Source of the DNA: Candidatus Woesearchaeota archaeon | GTDB taxonomy: Archaea; Nanobdellota; Nanobdellia; Woesearchaeales; UBA10200 | Direction: 5' to 3' | Assembly: GCA_016180275.1 (NCBI GenBank) | Contig: JACPBN010000004.1 | Location: forward strand, 1-9,604 | Length of the DNA: 9,604 nt | The notes under the pieces: model-generated | Database searches by the model: none | What the model saw: only the letters and a program-made list of their open reading frames with translations | What the model was told of the DNA's origin: nothing | In this document: piece by piece, positions 1 through 7,838 of the stretch | Numbering within the stretch: position 1 is the first letter of the stretch | How the letters are laid out: each line of letters begins with the position of its first letter | Position numbers and translations under genes: made by a program

Positions 1-3000
1 GAGAAGCTATAGCAAATGATCCTCGCTTAAAAAACAATCAGGCAGCAAAGGACAGAGCAAAACAAATTTCAGATAAATTGTTTGTAGATCTTTACTCAAT
101 AGGCCGAGGTAAGGAAAATGGGGTATTAACTGCACTAAATACAGGAGAGATATTAGCTTACGTAACAGAAACATTAATGCCTAAATTAAAGCTAGACTCA
201 TCGAATGCAGAGGAAGTATTGCCAAAAGTAGTTGAAGAAATGCTTGTTGCAGTTGAGCACTTGAATTTCTACTTAGAGAATGCCCAAAAGCATAAAATTC
301 CTGTAAGTGGAAATAATGTAGGAGAGTTAATCCAGGCAACTGCTCAGATTAAGGCCGATACTTATGACTTGATTATTTCAAAAGCAGAAGAGTTAAGCGC
401 GAATGGCAAATATCTTGAGGCAAAAACTCTTCTGGATGCTGCAATTTCCGAGATACCTAAAGAAAAGACAAAGCAAGATGATCTTGATAAAGGCTTTAAG
501 GCCAAAGCAGAGACATTGTCAGAAAAATTAACACCTTTAGGCATAGTTAAGCAAGGCATTGAAGATTTCAAAGCAGGCAGATATGAAAAAGCCGCAAGGG
601 CATTTGAATTCTACTTGCAATCAGGCGATGCGACTGTAAAGGACATGGACCAATGGCTGGTTAAAGCCAATGCACGGGCAAAGCTTACAGAGCTAGGAAT
701 ATTTATCGCCACAATAGAAGGAGGAAAAGCAATTGTAGACGGCCGGAAAGTAGAATTTACAAGCCCTGCTGAGTTAAGAGGAAAAGCTATTGATGCTCTG
801 GTATATAGAAAAGTCGATATGAAGTTTGCAAAAGGAAAATGCGATGGATGCTCATTTATAGAAGTTAAGTATGCAAATGGTCAAACAGAAATTATACAGA
901 TAACAGGCACAGCTGCTGAAGTTGATAATGCGTTAAAGCAAATTGAAGCTGAAAGAGCAGAGAAAAGAGTTAAGGAAGCTGAAGCTGAAGAAGCAGCTTT
1001 AGAACGAGAGGCTCCTAGAGAAGAAGGCAGTCTGACGCTAGCTAGCAGTACAGTTGGGTTAGGGAGAATAGTGGAAGAGTCTCCAGAGTTTAGAAAAACG
1101 TTAATTGAAAAATATCGCAAATTGAATTTAGAAAACCAAGGAAGAGTTGGTGATCAACGTACTGTAGATGAAAAGATTGCTGCTCTTAGTGAGTTTTCAA
1201 ACAGAGAGATTATGGGACGGGTAACAAAAGAATGGGGAGATGTGCTTGCTGTAGAAGCTCAGAAATTAGGGTATGACACTACCACTGGCTCATATTATAA
1301 CTACCTTATTGACCAGGTGTATCTGGAGCATAAGGCTGGATTTGACAGCTTGCTGGCAACAAGAAAAGCTAAGCAAGAAACATTAGTGCCTGCAGGTGGG
1401 ATAAAACAAGCAATGGAAACAAGAGAAAAAGCAGGAACAGCTGCACAGGCAACTATACAACAACCATCTGCAATCAATAACAGAGTAGCCAGTAAAGTTA
1501 ATCCAAATCAACTGCTGACAAAATTACAGCAGCAGATATCTGAACGATTAAAGGGAAAAGAACTCACACCAGAACAGAAAAATGCAGTTATAAGAAATGA
1601 AGTAAATAATCTGCCATTATCTGGATTACAGAAAAACAGGCTTTCACAAAAATTGATTGAAAAGCCAGAATTAATATTAGCTAAGTGCGGAAGCCCCTGC
1701 AGTTTGGCTGCTAGACAAAAAATTGTAGATGAGATTAGTTCTGTAATAGATGCACCGCAGATAGATACGGCTGCAAATGCAGTACAGCAACTTAGCAGAA
1801 AAAATGATATTGCAGCAGAAAATGCGCGAAGAGTTTTAGAAAATATAATGAATGACAGAGTCTCTGCTACGCAGATACCCTCTCAACTGGCTTTAGCCAA
1901 TGACTTATTACAAAACATAGATACACAGCAGGCTGCTGACTTAAAGCAAGCAGCAAATGACATTGCAACGCAGCAAATAATTAAAGCTTCAGGCATAAAA
2001 GTTGATATGGCAAATCCCCTCAACACATTCATTGCGCAGGATAAAAAACTCATAGGGACAAAATTAAAAATTAATCCGACACCAATTATAGGTGGCATAA
2101 ATGCAGAATCTGTTGAGATTATTGAATCAGGCACTGGAACGTATAATTTAAGATTCTATGATAATACTGGAGAGATAAGAGGCACAGATAAATTATATGT
2201 GAACATCAAGCTGGAAGATCTGAATAAATTTACATTTAAAGATGCAAGTTTAAAACCTAAAATCGATGCCGTATTAGATCAGAAAGCAACAGTAATTGCA
2301 GCAGTTACAGCTAATATTGACAACAGAATAATAATAGACGGCAAATCAGTCACCGCAGAAGAGCTTGAGAGAGTGGATAAAAGGTTAAGAGAGAAAGGAT
2401 TGCCAGATGCTGAAGTAAAAGAAATAATGAGGCCATTAGTTGAAGCTTCTGTTAAGAATTCTGATGCAGTTAAATCATTGCAAACAACTATTGAAGGAAT
2501 TAAGAATCCAGATATAAAAGCTGCTGCAAAGAAAGCGCTTGATGCAGGCATTGCCGGGTTTGTAGAAGATCAGCTAAACGCAGAGAACAGAGAAGTTAGG
2601 TACCATAGCATCGAACATTGGAATAATGTAGTAAATGATGTAAAAGCAAAGATGGATTTGTTCTATCAAAACAATGAATATGCCGGCTTAGTCTCAGAAC
2701 ATGATAGAGAGTTAGATTTTTTAGCAGCATTAGCCCATGATGTTGGCTATGTCGAATTAAAAGGATTTGAAGGATTAAGAGAAGCAAGCAGCACAATTGC
2801 AACTGGCCATGAATTACGAGGGCAAAAATTTGTTGACAGCATTGCTTTAAGCTCTTTGGACAGAGAAGCAATAGATTTTAGAATTGAAGCAACTGTGTTT
2901 AGGGAAGATAAAGCAAGAGCAAGGCCAAGAGATTATGTTTATTTGACAGATATTGCATATGCTGCAACGACTGGCAAAGAATTAACTGCTGAACAAAAAC

Positions 3001-6000
3001 AATTATTAACAGATACTACTGCTAAGCCAACACTGATAGAGAGAGTCCGAGGTCCAGAAAATAATAGGTTAGCGCCTCAGTTTGCTGCAGTACTCGATAA
3101 AATTAAAACTAATATAGATAATAAAAAAGCAATAAATGAAGGATTGACAGCTGAAGATTTGGCTGCAATGAATAAATTATTTGCTGCAAGTATAGGCGCA
3201 AGAGCATTAGGGCAGGCTGATGTCGGATATACTGCAAAAGAAGATCTTGCATTAGCTGCATTATTGCGGCAGGAATTCGAGAATGATCTAATATTGACAG
3301 CAAAACAACTTGGAAAGCTTGGGGTTAAGATTGACACAAGCAAACCAACTGCAGAGATTATTGCGCAATTGAGAGGTATATTGTATAAAACAGGTCCATT
3401 TAATTTAAAATCTGTTATTGAAATGCAGCAGATATTTGTTGAGCAGGGCCTAAGCACAGAAGATGCATTAAAAGCTGCAACTGAATTAGACAATGCGCGT
3501 GGTTGGGTAACAACATGGCAGCCTACAATGGCAAAATTCTTAGCTGGTTCATTGGGATTCCAGCAATTTTTTGGACAGCCAAGAGTAAAACAATTTAGTG
3601 GAGATACAATTACAGAGAAAGACAGTAAAGGCAATGTTATTTTCGAATACAACTCATTAGTAAAAGTTGAAGTTCCTCAAGAGCATGCAGCTGGTCAACT
3701 AGCAAACCAACAAGTATTTGCACAGTTTGACAAAGTTTTCAATAAGGCAGAAGTTTTAACAGATGCAGAAATTACAGATATTGAGACAAAGTTAGGAAAT
3801 TCTGGATTAGATAATCAAGTTGTAAATGAGATCACTAATGAGTTAGATGCGCAAAACTTAGAAAATATCAAAAATACAAATGAACAAAAAGCCAGAGCAG
3901 AATCTCCTCAAGAAATAGTTGCGTCATCATCTACATTAACACAAATGCCTGAAAGCACACTATTAACTTTGCATATAACAACACAAGCAGAATTAGATGT
4001 AGCAACAAAACAGGCTGAAGTGACTGCAGGCAAAAGCTTTGTTGCTAGGATACAGGAGAAGATAAATGCGGTCTTTAACAGATACATCGGAAGCTACGAG
4101 CAGCTGAGCGATTACATTGATACATTTACTGATTTTGCACCGGATTCAGTGTTATGGCTAGGCGACCATCTCCCGTTTATAGCTCCGGCAATCGATGGAA
4201 TAAGGGAATCTTTAGGAACAAATAAATTAGTCAATGAATTAATAACTGAGTTAACTTCAAAAGGACAGACTGTCCAGGACCTGCAAGACCTAATTAATAA
4301 AGAACTTGAAAATAAGTTAAAGGATGATAAAATTTTAAGAGAAGGTTTAGCAAAAGATTCTGCATTAAACCATGAAGAAAAGTTAGCGCTTATAGAGCAG
4401 ATAATGAAGGAAACAGTTGAAAGCATAATTAAGGACCAGGGACTGATAACCGGCAAATTTGATAAAAAAGTTCTTGATAACTTCTTAAATGCGGTTAGCA
4501 GATCCAGCACAGAAGATTTTAAAGAAGATAAGCTGATGCTTAAGCTAAGGTCATTGACAAAAATACATGTTTATGAAACAGTCAAGGAAAAATTACTCAG
4601 TATGAGATGGAGTGTGCCTGTAGTGATTAACCTTGTAACGCAAGCATTGGGCATTCCATCTGACATACCCTATGATCCAAGCAGGAAAGATGGTAAGTTA
4701 AGCGTAGAGGACGTTACGTCTGCAGCCAACTTGGCATTTGTTACAGTGTTGGAATCATTTGCAAAAGCATTGGCAGATCTTAAATTATCGGGTTTAATAT
4801 CCAGGGCAAAAGCTGCCAAAGATATAATTTCTGCTGCTAAAAACAAAATTATTTCCCAGACAGTTCAGGCTCAGGCAGATGCTGCGCAGGAAGCTGCTGA
4901 AGCCGGTAAAAAAATAGCAGCAAAAATAGAGGAACTTACAACTGCTTCTCACGCAGAGAATGCGAAAGATAATGTTGATAATGTTAAATTTGAGATGGAA
5001 CAAGCTAATCAGGAGACAGAAAGATTTGTTGATGCAAATAAAGAAATAAAAGAAATCAGCCAAGGTTGCTCAGATTGCCTTGTCATCTTAGGCAGAATGA
5101 GAGCAAAGATTGCATTAGCTACAAGCGTATATCAAGATGCCCAAGCTGAAGCTGATATTGGCAAAAAAAATGATTTGATGGTGAAAGCAAAAGCGCAGAT
5201 TGAGAGTGCAATTAAAGAAGTTAGCTATGAGATGGACAATAAATTAGTATATGAATTATCACTTGGCAATATTGAAGCAGTGAAAGCAATTGGAGAGGGA
5301 GCAGATTTAGGGGAAGCTATTCTGCAGATTGATAAAACAATAAAAGCCCTTGATAACCTGAAAACAGCTTATCCTGACCTGAAGAATTTACAGCAGCTTC
5401 AGAATAGTATTGGAAGATATAAGTCAGCATTAGAGCTTGCAAGTGATGTACGCAGTGCTGTTGGCCAAAATTCACTAGATAAATTATTAGAAAAAGAAAC
5501 TGCTGAAGATAGACAAGATAGATTAAAGAGATTATCTGAAGCAACACCAAAAGGAGCAGTTAACTCCTTCCTTGAAGCATTATTTGGCATTACTCCACAT
5601 ACCATCAAAACAAGCTCTGCATTCATCGGCATAATGTGCCTGACATATACAACTCCTGAATGTGAGAAAGTAAAAGCAGAGCAAAGAAGATATCTAGGGC
5701 AGTTTGAAGCAGCAAAGAAAAAGATAGAACAAGCTTCTTTGAATCAAAACATGAAAGATTTGCTGATTGCAGAGATCAAAGATGGAAGATTGCCTCCAAT
5801 AAAATTGGATGATGCTATGCTTGCAGCAATTGCCAAAGCAAAAGATGAGGATGAAGCAAGAAAGGTTATAGATGAAAGTGCGGCTGTTGATGATGCTGTT
5901 GCAGAGGATGTTATTGGCAGTGAAAGTGCAGTTGATGAAGATCCTATTGGAACGGCTCTCATTGGCAGTAAAGAAGAAAAGCCTGAAGAAATTCAAGAGA

Positions 6001-7724
6001 TACAATCTGCACCAAGTGACGAAGCTGTACAGCTGACTCCCAGACAATTAGGAATAAATAAAGCAAAGGAATTAATTGAAAAAGGAATAATAAGAAGTTT
6101 TAATAATTTCGAGGTAGGAGATGATGGAATAATTAGAATTATAGACTATAGTCAAGATATAATTGCAGGAGTCACTTTAACTCCTGATGTTGATGATATT
6201 GAGATTGCATTATTTTTAGATGGTGAAAAACATCCTGAAATAAGAACAGCATACCTATCAGTAGATGCAGAAAACAAAAAATTATTTTTCCATACTACTC
6301 GTCAAAGAACAACGATTAAATTAGAGTTAAGTAAAGATAACCCGTTTATAAAATTGGAAGACACGGACACTATTGATTTTAGTGTTGGCGATAGAATAAA
6401 TATAGGAATTCAGAACAGAGATGCTGAAAACTTGATTCCTTTAATTCTACTTGAGCAAACTCCTAATTCATTAGTATCAATTACTTCTGGCGGCGTTAAT
6501 GCAGGTATAAGAAATGAAAATATAAATCTTTTTAACTCATTCATGAGAACGACCAGCTCTCCAATGGCTATTCTTTTAACTAAAGACGTAAACTATAACG
6601 GATTAAATGAGCCAAATGAAGTATTTAAAAAAGTTATCATCAGCAATTATAATGAAATTCTTGAAGTGCCAGTTGATGCCAAAGAAGGCATTAAAGCTTA
6701 TGATCCTGTTAAGGATACACCACCTGCTAAAATTAGTGAGAGATTAGATTTCAATTATAATCAATTTACAGAAGAAGCTGTTGAACAGAAATATAATTTA
6801 GAACTAACAGGCAGTATAACTCCAACTGTAGCTAAGCGTCTTGCAGATACATTAGACCATATGCCTCCAGCGATAAGAGAGAGCGTAAATGGATTTAAAA
6901 TTTATACTAGGGATGAATGGAATTCCGACCCTAGGAATAGTGGAGTAGCTGGCTTTGCTACCGGAGAAGGGGTTGTACGCTTGCCTATAGATATAGAGAG
7001 TGAAAATATCATATATCATGAATTAGCTCATGAATTGACGTCTAAGCTTGAGAAAGAAAATGAACAAGCATTTAGCCAACAATTCTATGATTTAAAAAGG
7101 AAAAAAGGGATCGATAAGTTACAAGTCTCTTATGTTCGAGTTCTTCCTGGTGGAGGCAGATTCTATTTCGATGTGCCATGTGAAGGTTGCCCATTAGAAG
7201 TATTGGCATATAAAGAAGGTATAGCAGGTTTAAGAGCTAGTGAATTTATAAAACTATCTCCTAAAGAAGAAGAACAGATAAAACAAACGTATCTTCAAAT
7301 TCAAAAAGATTCATTTACAGCAAAATGGCGAGAAGCATCAGGCAATATAAACTACGGCCAGAATCTCGGAAAAAGGAATGTAGGCGGGCAGAATTCAGCT
7401 AATTGGGCAGACGGAACATCTGACGCAAAAGAAGGTGTTGTAAGAGCATACGGCGCAAATAATTATATGGAGGATATTGCCACATACATGGAAAACATTT
7501 ACCGAAATCCAGATTTTTACAAGCCATTGATCACTCCGCCTGGGCAAGCCGGCCATGATGCAGCTGCATACGATCCCCGGTACAGGAAAAAGCTAGACTT
7601 ATTATATGAGAATGGGTTTATCACAGGAGAAAGATATGGTGTAATTACTGAATCGGTGGATAATCCTGCCCCTAGTGGAGTTACTGATGCAAAAACTGAA
7701 CTACCTGCAGAGGCTGGCACGTAA
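1..7724 (+). CDS. Giant multidomain protein with HD phosphohydrolase and C-terminal zinc metallopeptidase domains (5' partial)
   Basis: The frame is open from the first complete codon at position 3 to the TAA at 7722-7724, giving about 2,573 visible residues. The 25 codons before the TTG at 78 contain no ATG or GTG and read as the same helical protein, so the true start is outside the window. Numbering the codon at 78 as residue 1, I see two TPR-like hairpins (about 97-128 and 154-186), a coiled coil (about 275-310), long Ala/Gln/Glu/Lys-rich helical regions, an HD domain (about 835-965), a second coiled-coil stretch (about 1600-1665), an acidic linker (1923-1985), a beta-rich domain (about 2000-2208) and an HExxH peptidase domain (about 2210-2530). 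There are only ten cysteines, all in close pairs. No membrane helix is evident and the C-terminus is hydrophilic. The scaffold-like build suggests a secreted or cell-surface protein, but the export signal, if any, is not visible. The substrate and physiological role are unknown. I do not recognise a named family for the full-length protein. Confidence 0.95.
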   Translation, partial: EAIANDPRLKNNQAAKDRAKQISDKLFVDLYSIGRGKENGVLTALNTGEILAYVTETLMPKLKLDSSNAEEVLPKVVEEMLVAVEHLNFYLENAQKHKIPVSGNNVGELIQATAQIKADTYDLIISKAEELSANGKYLEAKTLLDAAISEIPKEKTKQDDLDKGFKAKAETLSEKLTPLGIVKQGIEDFKAGRYEKAARAFEFYLQSGDATVKDMDQWLVKANARAKLTELGIFIATIEGGKAIVDGRKVEFTSPAELRGKAIDALVYRKVDMKFAKGKCDGCSFIEVKYANGQTEIIQITGTAAEVDNALKQIEAERAEKRVKEAEAEEAALEREAPREEGSLTLASSTVGLGRIVEESPEFRKTLIEKYRKLNLENQGRVGDQRTVDEKIAALSEFSNREIMGRVTKEWGDVLAVEAQKLGYDTTTGSYYNYLIDQVYLEHKAGFDSLLATRKAKQETLVPAGGIKQAMETREKAGTAAQATIQQPSAINNRVASKVNPNQLLTKLQQQISERLKGKELTPEQKNAVIRNEVNNLPLSGLQKNRLSQKLIEKPELILAKCGSPCSLAARQKIVDEISSVIDAPQIDTAANAVQQLSRKNDIAAENARRVLENIMNDRVSATQIPSQLALANDLLQNIDTQQAADLKQAANDIATQQIIKASGIKVDMANPLNTFIAQDKKLIGTKLKINPTPIIGGINAESVEIIESGTGTYNLRFYDNTGEIRGTDKLYVNIKLEDLNKFTFKDASLKPKIDAVLDQKATVIAAVTANIDNRIIIDGKSVTAEELERVDKRLREKGLPDAEVKEIMRPLVEASVKNSDAVKSLQTTIEGIKNPDIKAAAKKALDAGIAGFVEDQLNAENREVRYHSIEHWNNVVNDVKAKMDLFYQNNEYAGLVSEHDRELDFLAALAHDVGYVELKGFEGLREASSTIATGHELRGQKFVDSIALSSLDREAIDFRIEATVFREDKARARPRDYVYLTDIAYAATTGKELTAEQKQLLTDTTAKPTLIERVRGPENNRLAPQFAAVLDKIKTNIDNKKAINEGLTAEDLAAMNKLFAASIGARALGQADVGYTAKEDLALAALLRQEFENDLILTAKQLGKLGVKIDTSKPTAEIIAQLRGILYKTGPFNLKSVIEMQQIFVEQGLSTEDALKAATELDNARGWVTTWQPTMAKFLAGSLGFQQFFGQPRVKQFSGDTITEKDSKGNVIFEYNSLVKVEVPQEHAAGQLANQQVFAQFDKVFNKAEVLTDAEITDIETKLGNSGLDNQVVNEITNELDAQNLENIKNTNEQKARAESPQEIVASSSTLTQMPESTLLTLHITTQAELDVATKQAEVTAGKSFVARIQEKINAVFNRYIGSYEQLSDYIDTFTDFAPDSVLWLGDHLPFIAPAIDGIRESLGTNKLVNELITELTSKGQTVQDLQDLINKELENKLKDDKILREGLAKDSALNHEEKLALIEQIMKETVESIIKDQGLITGKFDKKVLDNFLNAVSRSSTEDFKEDKLMLKLRSLTKIHVYETVKEKLLSMRWSVPVVINLVTQALGIPSDIPYDPSRKDGKLSVEDVTSAANLAFVTVLESFAKALADLKLSGLISRAKAAKDIISAAKNKIISQTVQAQADAAQEAAEAGKKIAAKIEELTTASHAENAKDNVDNVKFEMEQANQETERFVDANKEIKEISQGCSDCLVILGRMRAKIALATSVYQDAQAEADIGKKNDLMVKAKAQIESAIKEVSYEMDNKLVYELSLGNIEAVKAIGEGADLGEAILQIDKTIKALDNLKTAYPDLKNLQQLQNSIGRYKSALELASDVRSAVGQNSLDKLLEKETAEDRQDRLKRLSEATPKGAVNSFLEALFGITPHTIKTSSAFIGIMCLTYTTPECEKVKAEQRRYLGQFEAAKKKIEQASLNQNMKDLLIAEIKDGRLPPIKLDDAMLAAIAKAKDEDEARKVIDESAAVDDAVAEDVIGSESAVDEDPIGTALIGSKEEKPEEIQEIQSAPSDEAVQLTPRQLGINKAKELIEKGIIRSFNNFEVGDDGIIRIIDYSQDIIAGVTLTPDVDDIEIALFLDGEKHPEIRTAYLSVDAENKKLFFHTTRQRTTIKLELSKDNPFIKLEDTDTIDFSVGDRINIGIQNRDAENLIPLILLEQTPNSLVSITSGGVNAGIRNENINLFNSFMRTTSSPMAILLTKDVNYNGLNEPNEVFKKVIISNYNEILEVPVDAKEGIKAYDPVKDTPPAKISERLDFNYNQFTEEAVEQKYNLELTGSITPTVAKRLADTLDHMPPAIRESVNGFKIYTRDEWNSDPRNSGVAGFATGEGVVRLPIDIESENIIYHELAHELTSKLEKENEQAFSQQFYDLKRKKGIDKLQVSYVRVLPGGGRFYFDVPCEGCPLEVLAYKEGIAGLRASEFIKLSPKEEEQIKQTYLQIQKDSFTAKWREASGNINYGQNLGKRNVGGQNSANWADGTSDAKEGVVRAYGANNYMEDIATYMENIYRNPDFYKPLITPPGQAGHDAAAYDPRYRKKLDLLYENGFITGERYGVITESVDNPAPSGVTDAKTELPAEAGT
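2580..2972 (+). other. HD-superfamily metal phosphohydrolase domain inside the giant protein
   Basis: Residues about 835-965 carry the ordered ligand set of HD domains: Y842-H843-x3-H847 (the YHSxEH form of the first motif), H887-D888 in LAALAHDVGY, H911 in GHELRGQ and D958 in YLTDIAYAA. Spacing and surrounding helices fit the family, which uses bound divalent metals to hydrolyse phosphoesters or nucleotides. All expected ligands are present, so the domain could be active. The sequence does not reveal the substrate. HD domains usually act in the cytoplasm, so one inside a protein that otherwise looks like a surface scaffold is unusual. Confidence 0.8.
5844..6032 (+). other. Acidic low-complexity linker with IG repeats in the giant protein
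   Basis: Residues 1923-1985 are rich in Asp, Glu, Ala and Ser and contain three short repeats of the type (V/P/L)-I-G (EDVIGSES, EDPIGTAL, LIGSKEE). The 9-mer ATTGGCAGT occurs at 5913-5921 and again at 5961-5969. The stretch separates the helical body from the beta-rich and peptidase region and probably acts as a flexible hinge. Confidence 0.6.
6705..7667 (+). other. Gluzincin-like zinc metallopeptidase domain at the C-terminus of the giant protein
   Basis: Residues about 2210-2530 contain IIYHELAHELT, with H2314, E2315 and H2318 forming an HExxH zinc motif. A strand-like VAGFATGEGVVRLP segment lies just before it, as in many small HExxH peptidases. Downstream, YGANNYMEDIATYMENIY offers E2465 as the third zinc ligand (E2472 is an alternative). 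This matches the N-x-x-E-D-x-A pattern seen in several gluzincin-type families. About 146 residues separate H2318 from E2465, which is long and includes a CEGC pair (C2368/C2371), so an insertion is likely. Zinc peptidase activity is a family-based inference and the target is unknown. Confidence 0.78.
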
Positions 7725-7729
7725 AATAT

Positions 7730-7831
7730 ATGGAGAGAAAAGATAAAAAACTTGCACCATTGGTGCAAGAAATTAGCTGGACTAAAAACTTAATTGTTAT
7801 TGAAAAATTAAAATTATTGGAAGATAAGTGA
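7730..7831 (+). pseudogene. 33-codon ORF resembling the N-terminal fragment of a DUF1016/YhcG-type nuclease
   Basis: An ATG five bases after the giant gene's stop opens a 33-codon frame ending at the TGA at 7829-7831. Its peptide contains KLAPLVQEISWTKNLIVIEK. This resembles the conserved (L)VxEISWTxNLxIxEKxK segment that I recall from the N-terminal domain of DUF1016 (YhcG-type) PDDEXK nuclease-family proteins, which are usually about 350 residues long. Here the frame stops just where the family normally continues with an ExExREFYL-like stretch, and the next gene starts only 7 nt later, so the rest is missing. A decayed remnant is the best reading. A real microprotein cannot be excluded. No ribosome-binding site is visible before the ATG. 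The assignment is from memory of the motif, not a search. Confidence 0.5.
7751..7769. repeat. Perfect 9-bp inverted repeat (hairpin or operator-like)
   Basis: CTTGCACCATTGGTGCAAG consists of two perfectly complementary 9-base arms around one central T, or an 8-bp stem with a 3-nt ATT loop. It lies 26 bp after the stop of the giant gene and inside the 33-codon ORF. No T-run follows, so it is not a typical terminator. It could form an RNA hairpin or bind a dimeric protein, or it could be chance from the KLAPLVQ codons. Confidence 0.4.
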
Positions 7832-7832
7832 T
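7828..7832 (+). promoter_or_regulatory. Shine-Dalgarno-like GTGAT before the membrane-protein gene
   Basis: GTGAT ends 6 nt before the ATG at 7839 and matches five bases of the archaeal GGTGAT anti-16S consensus. It overlaps the TGA stop of the preceding 33-codon ORF. It supports the ATG at 7839 as the start. A weak TATA-like TTAAAATT at 7809-7816 could instead give a leaderless transcript, so the mode of initiation is unsettled. Confidence 0.4.
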
Positions 7833-7838
7833 GTAAAG

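Noticed and set aside
78..80. TTG as the start codon of the giant gene
   Set aside because: The frame is open without a stop back to position 3 and encodes the same kind of helical protein. No Shine-Dalgarno sequence or TATA box precedes the TTG, so the gene is cut by the left edge.
3077..3652. 191-codon open frame on the - strand
   Set aside because: It lies fully inside the giant gene and has a Cys/Ser/Asn/Pro-rich composition typical of an antisense shadow. It has no recognisable domain and no promoter.
4112..4510. 132-codon open frame on the - strand
   Set aside because: It is antisense to well-formed helical coding sequence of the giant gene. Its Ser/Leu/Phe-rich composition is what the complement of Lys/Glu-rich codons gives.
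5694..6047. 117-codon open frame on the - strand, hydrophobic
   Set aside because: It is the complement of the acidic linker and flanking helices. The Phe/Ile/Leu/Cys richness comes from GAA/GAT/AAA/GCA codons read backwards.
7751..7769. Intrinsic bacterial-type terminator
   Set aside because: The stem-loop is not followed by a T-run, and the other signals in the window are archaeal.
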